Source of the DNA: Sphingomonas sp. OV641
GTDB lineage: Bacteria; Pseudomonadota; Alphaproteobacteria; Sphingomonadales; Sphingomonadaceae
DNA length: 64,000 bases
Assembly (NCBI RefSeq): GCF_900109205.1
Contig: NZ_FNZB01000001.1
Coordinates: forward strand, 310,001 to 374,000
Reading direction: 5' to 3'
Every line of letters begins with the position of its first letter. The first letter of the stretch is position 1. The translations under genes were made by a program, and so were the position numbers. The notes under the pieces are model-generated. The model made no database searches and was not told the DNA's origin. It saw only the letters and a program-made list of their open reading frames with translations. Shown one piece after another: positions 36,502-45,509 of the stretch.

Positions 36502-37406
36502 GATGCGGCTCGCAGGTGCGTGTGAAGCGGGGGAATGGTCGCGCCGCTGAAATCCGTAACCCGCAGCGCTTCGCCATCGCCGCAGCAAACGACAAATGTT
36601 GTGTCGTCGCGCTGGAGAACCTGGCCAGGCAGAGCGTGATAGCGATCGGCGTCGGCGAACCGCTCGGTGCTCCAGATGGTCAACTGCCCAGTCGAGCCAA
36701 TCGTGTTCGCGCCCGGGTAGGGGCGGCCGACGGCGCGGACCAGCCGATCAATGTCTCTTGCCGTGCATGTCCAATCGATCCACCCATCGTTCGGCCGGCG
36801 TCTGGTGGCCCAGGTCGCAAGGCGGTCGTCCTGAACGAGTTCCGTCGCGGTTCCGGCGGCGAGCGCCGGCAGCAACTCGTCCATCATCGAAGCGAGCGCG
36901 GTCATGTGCTTGCCGTAAAGCGACGCGGCGGTTTCGTCGGGCGCCACGTGGAAGAAGCGTTGCGCGAGAATGGGCCCGCTATCCACGCCATCATCGATAC
37001 GGAACAAGGTCGATCCGGTGATCTTCTCATCCAGAAGGATGGTCCAGGGGATGGTTGCTCGACCGCGAAGCCTCGGCAGTGCTGCCGTATGATAGCCGAC
37101 CACCCTGTCGCCAAGCGCCTCGCGAAGCGCAGGGCCACACAGCTGGGACCAGCCAATCACAAAGGTGATATCCGGCGCGACGGCTTTTACTTGCGCGATG
37201 AACTCCGAAGAATTGCCATCGGTCACGCGGATCAATTGTGCGCCCGCCGCCGCTGCCGCTGGCGCCAGGTCGACGAAATCCGAATGTCTCGACGCGCGTT
37301 CTGTGGGTAGCGAAGCAACAGCCGCAAGCGTCCAATCGGAGGCATTTGCGATTGCATCAAGCGCTACTCGGGTACCTTCAACCGCTCCGATTAGTAGCGC
37401 CCGCAT
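36498..37406 (-). CDS. Sugar N-formyltransferase-like protein
   Basis: A 302-residue member of the Fmt/ArnA formyltransferase family, which transfers formyl from N10-formyl-tetrahydrofolate to an amine. The core reads YHTAALPRLRGRATIPWTIL with the conserved His, then DDGVDSGPI with the catalytic Asp, and a C-terminal OB-like domain (WIDWTCTARDIDRLVRAVGR). The Asn two residues before the His in most family members (NxH) is Gly here (GYH). With a PglF/PglE-type pair nearby, N-formylation of a 4-amino-4,6-dideoxy sugar is likely. It overlaps the preceding fusion gene by 29 bases. Confidence 0.85.
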   Translation of the reverse strand: MRALLIGAVEGTRVALDAIANASDWTLAAVASLPTERASRHSDFVDLAPAAAAAGAQLIRVTDGNSSEFIAQVKAVAPDITFVIGWSQLCGPALREALGDRVVGYHTAALPRLRGRATIPWTILLDEKITGSTLFRIDDGVDSGPILAQRFFHVAPDETAASLYGKHMTALASMMDELLPALAAGTATELVQDDRLATWATRRRPNDGWIDWTCTARDIDRLVRAVGRPYPGANTIGSTGQLTIWSTERFADADRYHALPGQVLQRDDTTFVVCCGDGEALRVTDFSGATIPPLHTHLRAAS

Positions 37407-39120
37407 AAGCCCTCTCTATCATGTCGTTTCGCACGCGCTCCCCGAACATCAATGTTCCGAGGGTGCGCCAGATGATGGTCAGGTCGAGCTTCAATGACCG
37501 ATTGGCGATATACCAGCGGTCGAGCGCAACCTTCTCTGAGTCGCTGAGCAATGTGTTGCCGTTGATCTGTGCCCACCCGGTCAAGCCTGGGCGGACTTCC
37601 CCTCGGATCCGCCCAGCTTCTCCCAGAGATTGTACCGTCGCCGGGAGCAGGGGGCGCGGGCCGACCAGCGCCATGTCGCCCCTGACGATGGCGAGAAGCT
37701 GGGGCATTTCGTCCAGCCGGGTGCGGCGGAGGAAGCGGCCGGTGGGCGTAAGTCGATCAGCATCGGGAAGCGGCTGGCCGGTGCGGTCAAATGCCTCGCG
37801 CATGGTCCGGAACTTACGGAGGGTGAATGGCTTGCCGTCACGCCCGGCGCGTTGCTGCTTAAAGAATACCGGACTGCCGAGCGACGTGCGAACAGCGGCT
37901 CCAACGGCAAGCATCAAGGGAAGGGCGGCGATCAGCGCGGTTCCGGCGACGACCTGATCGAGAGCATGGCGCCAGCGTGACCCGCGGGACTTCCCACGTC
38001 CATGAGTCTCGATCGCCTGGACGAGCATGTCGTTCACGCGGTCGACATCGTATACGTTTTCGGCCCGGGTGCGGGCTGCCTCACCCATGCGGTGTGCCAG
38101 ATCCGGATCATCCTGGAAGCGCAGCATAGCCTGCGCCAGAGCATCCGCGTCGCGCGGCGGAACGAGGATACCGGTCACGCCATCAACAACGGCATTGCGG
38201 CAGCCCGGCATGTCGGTGGTAATGACAGCCCGGCCAGTCGCCATCGCCTCCAGGATCGATCGCGGCAAACCCTCGCGATAATAGGTCGGGAGCACGAAGA
38301 CGGTTGAGTTCTTCAGGAAGGGGCGGACATCGCGGGTTTCGCCGAGATAGTCGACCAATCCCTCCTGTTCCCATCGCGCGATTTCCGCCCTGGTTACTCC
38401 CGTCGGGTTTGGATCGAGCGGGCCGATGATCTGAAACGTCGCGGCGGGCCACCGGCTGCTTACCCGTCGCGCGGCGGCAACGAATTCCTCAAGACCCTTG
38501 TCGCGCATCAACCGTGCGATCATCACGAAGCGAAATGGCGCTTGAGCAACAGGCTCATGCGGGAAATGCGCGATGTCGACGCCCGAGCCAGGCACCTGCA
38601 GGACCGGCTGATGCGACAGGATATGCCGGCTACGCAGTTCGCCTGCGTCGTCGCTGTTGAAGACGAACACGCAGCGTGCGTCGCGCAGGGCCTCCCGAAA
38701 GAGAATGGATACGAGCCGCCGAAGCGCACCGCCGCCGCCCGTCTCTCCATCGCTGAAGGCGTGGCCAAGGCCGCTGATCATGGCATAAAAGTCGATGTCT
38801 CGGAACAGCCTGGACGCGATGCCGGAATAGATGATCGGCTTTTGCGTGTACGCTAGGACAGCGTCTGGCCGCTCGCGCCCAAACACCGCGATCAGGGCTG
38901 TGAGGGTCGCGACATCATAGAGTGGGTTCTTGCCGGTGCGATCCATTCGGATCTTGATGAAGCGGATGTTCCATTCGGCAAGGCGATCGATGATTGCCTG
39001 ATCTTGATCCGGGGCGCAGGCGACAACTTCATACCCCTCCGCAACCAGCTTGCGCAGGAGCGCGCCGCGAAAGTTGACGAGCGAATAGGCAAGGCTGGCG
39101 ACGACGACGATCTTTTTCAC
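37378..39120 (-). CDS. Bifunctional GT4 glycosyltransferase fused to a PglC/WcaJ-type phosphoglycosyltransferase
   Basis: A 580-residue fusion. Residues about 1-375 are a GT-B family 4 transferase (KKIVVVASLAYSLVNFRGAL, RLMRDKGLEEFVAAARRV, YYREGLPRSILEAMATG). Residues about 380-565 are a monotopic phosphoglycosyltransferase: re-entrant helix ALIAALPLMLAVGAA, FFKQQRAGRDGKPFTLRKFR, catalytic Asp-Glu in TRLDEMPQLLAIV and RPGLTGWAQINGN. The PGT half would load a sugar phosphate onto undecaprenyl phosphate, and the GT4 half would add the second sugar. ATG 39120 overlaps the preceding GT4 gene stop (ATGA). Confidence 0.92.
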   Translation of the reverse strand: MKKIVVVASLAYSLVNFRGALLRKLVAEGYEVVACAPDQDQAIIDRLAEWNIRFIKIRMDRTGKNPLYDVATLTALIAVFGRERPDAVLAYTQKPIIYSGIASRLFRDIDFYAMISGLGHAFSDGETGGGGALRRLVSILFREALRDARCVFVFNSDDAGELRSRHILSHQPVLQVPGSGVDIAHFPHEPVAQAPFRFVMIARLMRDKGLEEFVAAARRVSSRWPAATFQIIGPLDPNPTGVTRAEIARWEQEGLVDYLGETRDVRPFLKNSTVFVLPTYYREGLPRSILEAMATGRAVITTDMPGCRNAVVDGVTGILVPPRDADALAQAMLRFQDDPDLAHRMGEAARTRAENVYDVDRVNDMLVQAIETHGRGKSRGSRWRHALDQVVAGTALIAALPLMLAVGAAVRTSLGSPVFFKQQRAGRDGKPFTLRKFRTMREAFDRTGQPLPDADRLTPTGRFLRRTRLDEMPQLLAIVRGDMALVGPRPLLPATVQSLGEAGRIRGEVRPGLTGWAQINGNTLLSDSEKVALDRWYIANRSLKLDLTIIWRTLGTLMFGERVRNDMIERAYAGATNRSG

Positions 39121-40343
39121 GGCAGCGCGGCCCGAACTTGTGAGGGGAGTTGATCAGTCGGGCGCGACGCTGCGCGCGAACCGCGCAGGATTGACTGATA
39201 GAGCCGGCGATACTGGCGTGTGATCTCGCCGAGCTCGAAATGCTCTTCGATCCGCCGTCTTGCGGCACCGCCTCTCTCCGCCAGCTCCGCTTCGCCGCCG
39301 TCGCACATGCGGTTGATGGCTTCGCTCAGGGCTTCCGGGCTTCGAGGCGGGACGGCAAGGCCTGTGTCGCCCAGCACGAAGGCACTGTCGCCGATATCCG
39401 TCGCGACGCACGGGACGCCGCAGGCCATGGCCTCCCCCAAGATGTTGGGAAAAGCTTCGCCCCAGGCCGAGGATAGGGCCAGAATGTCGACGCCGGGCAG
39501 CCAATCGGCGACGTCGGTTCTTTCCCCCACAAGGGTGAAGCGATGGCGGGGCAGCAGCGCAAGCGCGTCGCGAAGACCAGGGCTGGGGTTGTCCATGCCC
39601 GGGCCGACAAGCAACAAGTGTATGTTTCGACCGCTTTCGATCACCCGCCGAGCGGCCTCGACGGCTGACACGTGATCCTTCATTGGATGATGCCTGCCGA
39701 TGACCGCGACACACGTGCGGCCATCCGGAATGGCGAAGAGCTTCTGCAGCAGCGCGCGCCGTTCCCGGTCGGGTTTGTAGGTCGCGCAGTCAAAGCCGTT
39801 GGGGATGACAACGGTGCGCTCGGGGTCGAAGCCGTAGCGTTCGTGCTGTCGGGCAGAGGTTTGCGAGTTGTACAAAATGGCCGATGTCCGGCTCGACAGG
39901 CGCGAGCTCAAGGCCAGCAGCGCTCGAGTCTTGCGTGACTCCAGAGCGGGATCAGAAAGCGAATGCCGCACATTCCAGACAATCGCGCCTGGATCGGATC
40001 GCACCATGGAAGCGAGAGAGGCCGCCAGATTTCCGTGGTACATCCACCCCTGAAGGATCTCGGGCCGCAACCGATTGGAGATGCGGAACAGTCGCATCAG
40101 CGACGGGATCGTCGGCCTGCCCCCGCGCGGCATGTAGAGTGAGTAAACAGGGCACGGCGTCCCCACCGGTGAGAATATTCCAGGCGGCAGCAAAGAAACA
40201 ATGGCGTGGGACAATGCGTCACGGCGCATGTCCGAATGCTCGATCAGCTTGCGCAACATCGCCTGCGCACCGCCAATGTCCAAGCTGGTGGTAAAATGCG
40301 CGATTGAACCCCCGGCGGGTTTCAATGAGTTATCGTGAGTCAT
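39117..40343 (-). CDS. Glycosyltransferase family 4 protein
   Basis: A 408-residue GT-B transferase. Its N-terminal domain begins IAHFTTSLDIGGAQAMLRKL, and the C-terminal donor site includes VAVIGRHHPMKDHVSAVEAA, LALSSAWGEAFPNILGEAMA and CGVPCVATDIGDSAFVLGD. It is the first gene of the seven-gene minus operon and faces the divergent dehydratase gene. ATG 40343 fits the family start; the longer frame adds 29 unconserved residues, and a GTG three codons upstream is also possible. Sugar specificity unknown. Confidence 0.9.
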   Translation of the reverse strand: MTHDNSLKPAGGSIAHFTTSLDIGGAQAMLRKLIEHSDMRRDALSHAIVSLLPPGIFSPVGTPCPVYSLYMPRGGRPTIPSLMRLFRISNRLRPEILQGWMYHGNLAASLASMVRSDPGAIVWNVRHSLSDPALESRKTRALLALSSRLSSRTSAILYNSQTSARQHERYGFDPERTVVIPNGFDCATYKPDRERRALLQKLFAIPDGRTCVAVIGRHHPMKDHVSAVEAARRVIESGRNIHLLLVGPGMDNPSPGLRDALALLPRHRFTLVGERTDVADWLPGVDILALSSAWGEAFPNILGEAMACGVPCVATDIGDSAFVLGDTGLAVPPRSPEALSEAINRMCDGGEAELAERGGAARRRIEEHFELGEITRQYRRLYQSILRGSRAASRPTDQLPSQVRAALP

Positions 40344-40761
40344 CGCAAGCACATTTCCCAAAAGCGGTGAAGCTGTAGTCCGATCACGCTGAAATGAAGG
40401 TGGTTCGACAACCAACCGGAACTCAGTCACTCAACTATGATGACCGTGTCATCGCGATCGGACGGCGGTCTTCATTCTTTGAAGCGTAGAGGTACGCGAG
40501 AGGCGCGAAAATGCGGCATTTGGATCATCAGCCTTTCGGGGTAATTTTGCGCTTCGGCTGGTCAGTCGTGGGTGGAAGTCACAGCGCCACCCGATTGGAT
40601 ATGGCGATTCGGAGCATCCGAAATCGTCCTTTCGGACCAAAGTATTTCCAAAGGTCGAGTTCTCCGAATGCGTATGCGCTGCCCGTGTAATCTGATGCGC
40701 AGGGGCTGTTCGGAGGCGCCACCTGTAGGCTGAGGCATTGAATGCGCAATGAGGTGCCTGG
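40344..40761. other. Divergent promoter region of the polysaccharide locus
   Basis: This 418-base gap separates the two divergent polysaccharide operons and contains no convincing gene. Several short palindromes are visible: TGGTT-CGAC-AACCA near 40400, GATGAC-CGT-GTCATC at 40439-40453 and TCCGAAA-N6-TTTCGGA at 40617-40636. It is the most likely control point for both operons. Confidence 0.6.
40617..40636. promoter_or_regulatory. Inverted repeat TCCGAAA-N6-TTTCGGA, candidate operator
   Basis: A perfect 7+7 inverted repeat about 130 bases upstream of the dehydratase gene, within the divergent promoter region. It could bind one of the LuxR-type regulators of the locus; the link is inference. 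Confidence 0.4.
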
Positions 40762-42756
40762 ATGCCTACTGACGAGCGACCCGAAGCTCTTCGCCCGCTG
40801 GCGCGCTCTTCCGCTATACTGGCCAGCGATCTGCTGGCGGCAGCGATAGCGCTGGTGGGTGCGATCGAACTACGTGTGGGCGAGCCGATCGCATCCGAGA
40901 TATTGAGCAAGGCGCCTTGGTCGGTGCCGTGCTTCATGCTGGTGGCTGTGGCGACCTTCCGTATGTTCGGCCTGCAGCGCCGCCTCTGGTCCTACTCGTC
41001 CATCGCCGATCTCGTCGCGATCATAGAGGCGTCCACGGTGGCGATTGTCGCCTTTGTTGTCGGTCTGGTCGTGACCGGCCAGACGGCCTGGATGCCGCGA
41101 TCGATCCCGATCATCATGTGGTTTCTGCTGGTGGTTCTGCTCGGCGGACCGCGAATGCTGTGGCGCCTGACGGGAAGCTTCCTTCGCGGCACGGTCAACC
41201 CACCGGTGCCCAGCTATAGCGCGGCAGGGTTACCGCGATCGGCGTTGATCATTGGTGCGGGCGACGATGTGGACGCGATGCTGCGTCATCTGGAGGTTCA
41301 TCCCGAAAGCGGCTTCCGACCCGTTGGGGTTTTAGGAGACCTTGGCATCCATCGCCGCGCCCGGATCCGCGGCGTGCCGATCCTTGGAGGCTATGGCGAG
41401 CTGGCCAAGGTTGTTGATCGCCTAGAGTCCGGTGGAAAGCGACCGGAGTGTCTGCTGTTCGCCGGCGATGCCGATCGGCTGCGCGGGGCCGCGATGGTCG
41501 GGATCATAGCGAATGCGCAGCAACTCGGGCTGGATGTGGCCTATCCAGTTGGCTTCGCCAAACTGGACGAGCGCCGTCGGTCCGAAATCGATTTCCGCTA
41601 TTTCGACATCGCCGACCTTCTTGGTCGACCGCAGAAGCAGCTTGACGGGTCCGCCGTCTCCGCAGCGGTGACCGGTCGGCGGGTGATGGTCACGGGTGCC
41701 GGCGGCACGATCGGGCGGGAGCTCGTGCGGCAGATCGCGGCGCTGAAGCCGGCCGAGCTGCTGCTGCTGGATGCAAGCGAGCTCGCCCTCTATGAAGTTG
41801 ACATCGAGATGCGGGAAAACTTTCCCGATCTTCCGCGGCAATCCTTGCTTTGCTCGATCCGGCAGCGGCAACAGGTCATGCGCATCTTCGAGCGCCATCG
41901 GCCGGAGCTGGTGTATCACGCGGCCGCGCTCAAACATGTTCCTTTGGTAGAAGCGAACCTTTCCGCGGGCATGCTGACCAATGTTGTCGGCACGCGCAAT
42001 GTCGCGGATGCCGTCCGCCGCTTCGGGGCGCGGGCGATGGTCCAGGTTTCCACCGACAAGGCCGTGAACCCGGTCGGGTTCATGGGCGTGACGAAGCGCT
42101 TGGGAGAGCTTTACTGTCAGGCGCTGGACCTGGCGGGTGCCGGCCGGCCCGATGCGCCCCGGTTCATGACGGTTCGCTTCGGCAATGTTCTGGGCTCCAG
42201 CGGATCGCTGATCCCGCTGTTCCAGCGCCAGTTGAGCCGGGGCGGGCCGCTGACGGTTACTCACCCGGACATGTGCCGGTTCTTCATGACGGTGCACGAG
42301 GCGGTCCAACTGGTGTTGCACAGTTCCGCGCGCGGGATGGAAGGCGAGCTTGAGCGCGGCAGGATCTACGTCCTCGATATGGGCAGTCCAGTGAAGATTA
42401 TCGACGTCGCGCATCGCATGATCCGGATGGCGGGCCTTGAGCCCGAGATCGATGTTGCAGTCGAGATCGTCGGTCTTCGGCCGGGAGAGAAGTTGTACGA
42501 AGAATTGTTCGACAAGGACGAGCAGCAACTGCCCTCCACCATGCCGGGTGTGTTCGAAGCTGAACCGGACTCTCTTCCGATCAGCTTGCTGACATCTGCC
42601 TTCGACGCGATTGAGGCTGCGGCCAGCGCTGGAGATGACACGACATGCGGTCAATTGGCTCGTCAATTACTGGCCGATGATGTCCGTCCGGAGGTGATCG
42701 CCGCCAGCCCTGAACAGATACCCGCGATCCGACTGGTAAGCGTGGGGGGACAGTGA
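40762..42756 (+). CDS. Membrane-bound NDP-sugar 4,6-dehydratase (PglF/WbpM/CapD family)
   Basis: A 664-residue protein. Four N-terminal TM helices (within residues 15-130) are followed by a nucleotide-binding domain (SALIIGAGDDVDAMLRHLEV) and the SDR catalytic domain with TGAGGTIGRELVRQI (about 311) and STDKAVNPVGFMGVTKR (about 430), where Met replaces the usual active-site Tyr, as in PglF/WbpM. Members convert UDP-GlcNAc to the 4-keto-6-deoxy sugar. It opens the plus-strand operon and overlaps the aminotransferase (ATGA), so it likely supplies its 4-keto substrate. Confidence 0.93.
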   Translation: MPTDERPEALRPLARSSAILASDLLAAAIALVGAIELRVGEPIASEILSKAPWSVPCFMLVAVATFRMFGLQRRLWSYSSIADLVAIIEASTVAIVAFVVGLVVTGQTAWMPRSIPIIMWFLLVVLLGGPRMLWRLTGSFLRGTVNPPVPSYSAAGLPRSALIIGAGDDVDAMLRHLEVHPESGFRPVGVLGDLGIHRRARIRGVPILGGYGELAKVVDRLESGGKRPECLLFAGDADRLRGAAMVGIIANAQQLGLDVAYPVGFAKLDERRRSEIDFRYFDIADLLGRPQKQLDGSAVSAAVTGRRVMVTGAGGTIGRELVRQIAALKPAELLLLDASELALYEVDIEMRENFPDLPRQSLLCSIRQRQQVMRIFERHRPELVYHAAALKHVPLVEANLSAGMLTNVVGTRNVADAVRRFGARAMVQVSTDKAVNPVGFMGVTKRLGELYCQALDLAGAGRPDAPRFMTVRFGNVLGSSGSLIPLFQRQLSRGGPLTVTHPDMCRFFMTVHEAVQLVLHSSARGMEGELERGRIYVLDMGSPVKIIDVAHRMIRMAGLEPEIDVAVEIVGLRPGEKLYEELFDKDEQQLPSTMPGVFEAEPDSLPISLLTSAFDAIEAAASAGDDTTCGQLARQLLADDVRPEVIAASPEQIPAIRLVSVGGQ

Positions 42757-44027
42757 TGACGATCCAGAGCGCAGTGCTGGCCGAAAGCATTTCGCCAGCT
42801 GGAACGATCGCGCTGACGGGCTTCAAACCCGCCGAGGTTCGTCGTGTCGATCAGCCCGCAATCGCAAGTCGCTGGCCGGCGTACGACGCGGACGAGATTG
42901 CCAGCGTCGTCGAGGTGCTGCGCTCGGGCAAGGTAAATTCCCTGCATCACGGGGAACAGACCGCTGCCTTCGAGGCCGCGTTCGCCAAGCTTGTCGGCAT
43001 GCCACATGCGATCGCCGTGGCAAATGGCACGTTGGCGCTGGAACTGGCACTTCATGCGCTCGGCATCGGGCCGGGCGATGAAGTGATCGTTCCGGCCAGA
43101 TCGTTCATTGCGTCGGCCAGTTGCGTCGCGGCTGTTGGCGCAACGCCGGTCTTTGCCGATGTCGATCCGACAACCCAGGGATTGTCGGTCAGCAGCGTCG
43201 AGGAGGCGCTGACGGCGCGGACCCGGGCGATCATCGCGGTCCACCTGGCCGGCTGGCCCTGCGACGTCGAAGGGATCGCCGAACTGGCGGCGGGGCTGGG
43301 GCTGAAGCTCATCGAAGATTGCGCGCAGGCGCATGGAGCGACGCTGAACGGCCGGGTAGCCGGATCGTTCGGCGATGCGGCCGCTTTCTCCTTCTGCACG
43401 GACAAGATCATGTCGACGGGGGGTGAGGGCGGTCTGCTTGTCCTTCGCGATGAGGCCGTGTGGGCAGCTGCCTGGTCGCGCAAGGATCACGGCAAGTCGC
43501 CGGCCTATGCCGCCGTAAAGGGCTCCCCCGGCGTGTTCCGGTGGCTACATGAGCGGCTAGGCACCAATTTCCGGCTGACCGAGATGCAGTCGGCCATCGG
43601 ATTGCGGCAACTGGCGAAGCTTGATGGGTGGCTGGAGACACGACGATTGAATGCCGCCCGTCTGAATCGGGCGCTGGCGCCTCTGCCGGGCGTGCGGTTG
43701 ACGGTGCCGTCGGAGGACGTGCGGCACGCCTATTACAAATATTATGCGTTCCTTCGTTCCGACCGGCTGCGGCCAGGTTGTTCGCGGGATGATGTGCTGT
43801 CGCGTTTGCTGGCGGCGGGCGTGCCGGCCGGAAGCGGGATCTGTCCAGAAATCTACAACGAACGTGCGTTCGACGGTAGCTTGTCCGTGCCGTCCCGAAG
43901 ACTGCCGGTGTGCCAGCTGCTCGGTGAGACGAGCCTGATGTTCCCGGTCGATCCGACGCTCGGCGGTGAGCAGATCGAGGACATGGCCGTCCGCACTGCA
44001 GCCGTGATCGCAGAGATGACGCGCTGA
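42753..44027 (+). CDS. DegT/DnrJ/EryC1/StrS-family sugar aminotransferase (PglE-like)
   Basis: A 424-residue PLP-dependent aminotransferase. PLP-binding Lys218 lies in CTDKIMSTGGEGGLLVL; other hallmarks are VANGTLALELALHALGIGPG, EVIVPARSFIASAS and EDCAQAHGATLNGR. With the adjacent 4,6-dehydratase, the likely product is a UDP-4-amino-4,6-dideoxy-HexNAc. The formyltransferase in the divergent operon could then modify its amino group. The ATG overlaps the dehydratase stop. Confidence 0.92.
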   Translation: MMTIQSAVLAESISPAGTIALTGFKPAEVRRVDQPAIASRWPAYDADEIASVVEVLRSGKVNSLHHGEQTAAFEAAFAKLVGMPHAIAVANGTLALELALHALGIGPGDEVIVPARSFIASASCVAAVGATPVFADVDPTTQGLSVSSVEEALTARTRAIIAVHLAGWPCDVEGIAELAAGLGLKLIEDCAQAHGATLNGRVAGSFGDAAAFSFCTDKIMSTGGEGGLLVLRDEAVWAAAWSRKDHGKSPAYAAVKGSPGVFRWLHERLGTNFRLTEMQSAIGLRQLAKLDGWLETRRLNAARLNRALAPLPGVRLTVPSEDVRHAYYKYYAFLRSDRLRPGCSRDDVLSRLLAAGVPAGSGICPEIYNERAFDGSLSVPSRRLPVCQLLGETSLMFPVDPTLGGEQIEDMAVRTAAVIAEMTR

Positions 44028-44048
44028 ACAAGATCGGGGTAGCCGACC

Positions 44049-44156
44049 ATGAAGCCTGACTTCATCATCAATGGCGGGCACAGTTCTGGTCCGACCGTCG
44101 AGCCGCCAACGGTCGTGCCGACCGCTGATGTCCTTCCAGGATGGCTCGCGGCATGA
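44049..44156 (+). CDS. Candidate 35-residue peptide coupled to the polymerase gene
   Basis: ATG 44049 opens a 35-codon frame (MKPDFIINGGHSSG at the start, Pro/Val-rich middle, PGWLAA at the end). Its TGA overlaps the polymerase ATG 44153 (ATGA). It begins 21 bases after the aminotransferase stop, with a modest GGGG upstream. Such spacing suits a small gene or a leader that couples translation into the polymerase. No family recognised. Confidence 0.42.
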   Translation: MKPDFIINGGHSSGPTVEPPTVVPTADVLPGWLAA

Positions 44157-45457
44157 AGGGGGAAGCGGCACCAGGATGGCAGTACCAGCGCTTCGTGATC
44201 ACGATGCGCGGAACGGGAGACGGGCTCCTCCTGGCCGCGATCTTTTTCGCCGCCTACATCACCTGGCGACCCGTTCCGGACATTCTCTTTACCGCCAGCG
44301 ACACCCTGTTCCTGACGGCCCTGCTGTTCAGATTGGCGGGAGGCGCGCTCAACGCCCAGCCGATGCAATCGCTGACCATCCCCTGGCTGTTCGGGCTTTT
44401 CCTCCTGCTCTCCGGGCTGCTGCTGGGCAGCGTCGTCAACGACACGCCGATGCGGTGGATGATCGTCTCACTGCAATATGCCACGGCCTATGCGGTGCTG
44501 CCGCTGGTGTGCATCGATGCCGATCGTGAGATCATGCATCGTCGCTGCATCGCTCTGGTGCTTGGCGTCGTGGCCATGGAGGGCTTCGGCGCGTTCGTCT
44601 ATTTCTACACCGGCGGATCACGCGATGCCACGATGAGCCTGGCCCATGAATTCATCACCGGCGCGCATCGGCTCGGCGCCTTCATGGCGGACGCGAACTG
44701 GAATGCCGCGCTGATCGCGATGACGGTTCCGTTTGTGCTCTATCTGGGACGATTGGGGCGGATGTCGCCGCCGCTCGTCACGATCTTTCTTGCGGTGTTG
44801 ATCACCGGGCTGCTGCTGTCTGGTTCGTTCACCGGCTTCACCGCAACATCAGCCGCCACCGCGACGTTCTGGGTGCTGGCGGGAGGCAAGCGCAACTGGC
44901 GGCCAATCGCTGCACTGGCGCTGCTGGGGATCGCCATCTTCCTGATCGGTGCCCCTGTGCCCGCGGTTTTCCAGGCCCGGGTAGGCGGCGCGCTCGAAAG
45001 CGGCGACATCGCGCAGGCGGGGACGTTCGTTGGCCGGTGGGAGCTGATGAAGGAAGCCTGGCTGATCGTCGATTCGCATCCGCTGATCGGCCTGGGAGTG
45101 GATCGCTATCGCGAGGTTTCCGAGAGCAAGGCGCCTGTTCACAACCTGTATCTGCTGCTGTGGGCGGAAGGTGGCCTGCCCGCGTTGCTCGGCTGGTTGA
45201 TGATGATCATGGTGCCGATTGCCGCGGCGCTGCATCGCTGGAGGGACGATCGCGCCGCCTCGGCGCTCGTCATGGCGGTGGCGCTTCCGTTCATCGCCTT
45301 CTCCATGGCATCACCGCATATGTACGCCCGGAACTGGGCGGTGCCGCTCATCCTCGCCACAGGAGTCGCGCTTGCTCACAGGCGCCCCGAAGGCGTTACC
45401 CCTAACAGATTACTTCCTGCGAAACGCAAGGTGTCCGAATGGCCAGCTAGGGCCTGA
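44153..45457 (+). CDS. O-antigen polymerase/ligase-like membrane protein (Wzy/WaaL superfamily)
   Basis: A 434-residue protein with about ten to twelve TM helices and the PF04932-type core: GTFVGRWELMKEAWLIVDSH, PLIGLGVDRYREVSESKAPV and HNLYLLLWAEGGLPALLGWL. These periplasmic-loop motifs occur in Wzy polymerases and WaaL ligases. In a locus with Wzx, Wza and Wzc homologues, polymerisation of repeat units is the likely role. The start at 44153 is chosen for its ATGA overlap with the short ORF; ATG 44141 is possible. Confidence 0.88.
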   Translation: MKGEAAPGWQYQRFVITMRGTGDGLLLAAIFFAAYITWRPVPDILFTASDTLFLTALLFRLAGGALNAQPMQSLTIPWLFGLFLLLSGLLLGSVVNDTPMRWMIVSLQYATAYAVLPLVCIDADREIMHRRCIALVLGVVAMEGFGAFVYFYTGGSRDATMSLAHEFITGAHRLGAFMADANWNAALIAMTVPFVLYLGRLGRMSPPLVTIFLAVLITGLLLSGSFTGFTATSAATATFWVLAGGKRNWRPIAALALLGIAIFLIGAPVPAVFQARVGGALESGDIAQAGTFVGRWELMKEAWLIVDSHPLIGLGVDRYREVSESKAPVHNLYLLLWAEGGLPALLGWLMMIMVPIAAALHRWRDDRAASALVMAVALPFIAFSMASPHMYARNWAVPLILATGVALAHRRPEGVTPNRLLPAKRKVSEWPARA

Positions 45458-45509
45458 ATAGAAATGGCTTAGCATCGGCGCAGCATCTTCCAAATCTGGA
45501 GACTCTGTC

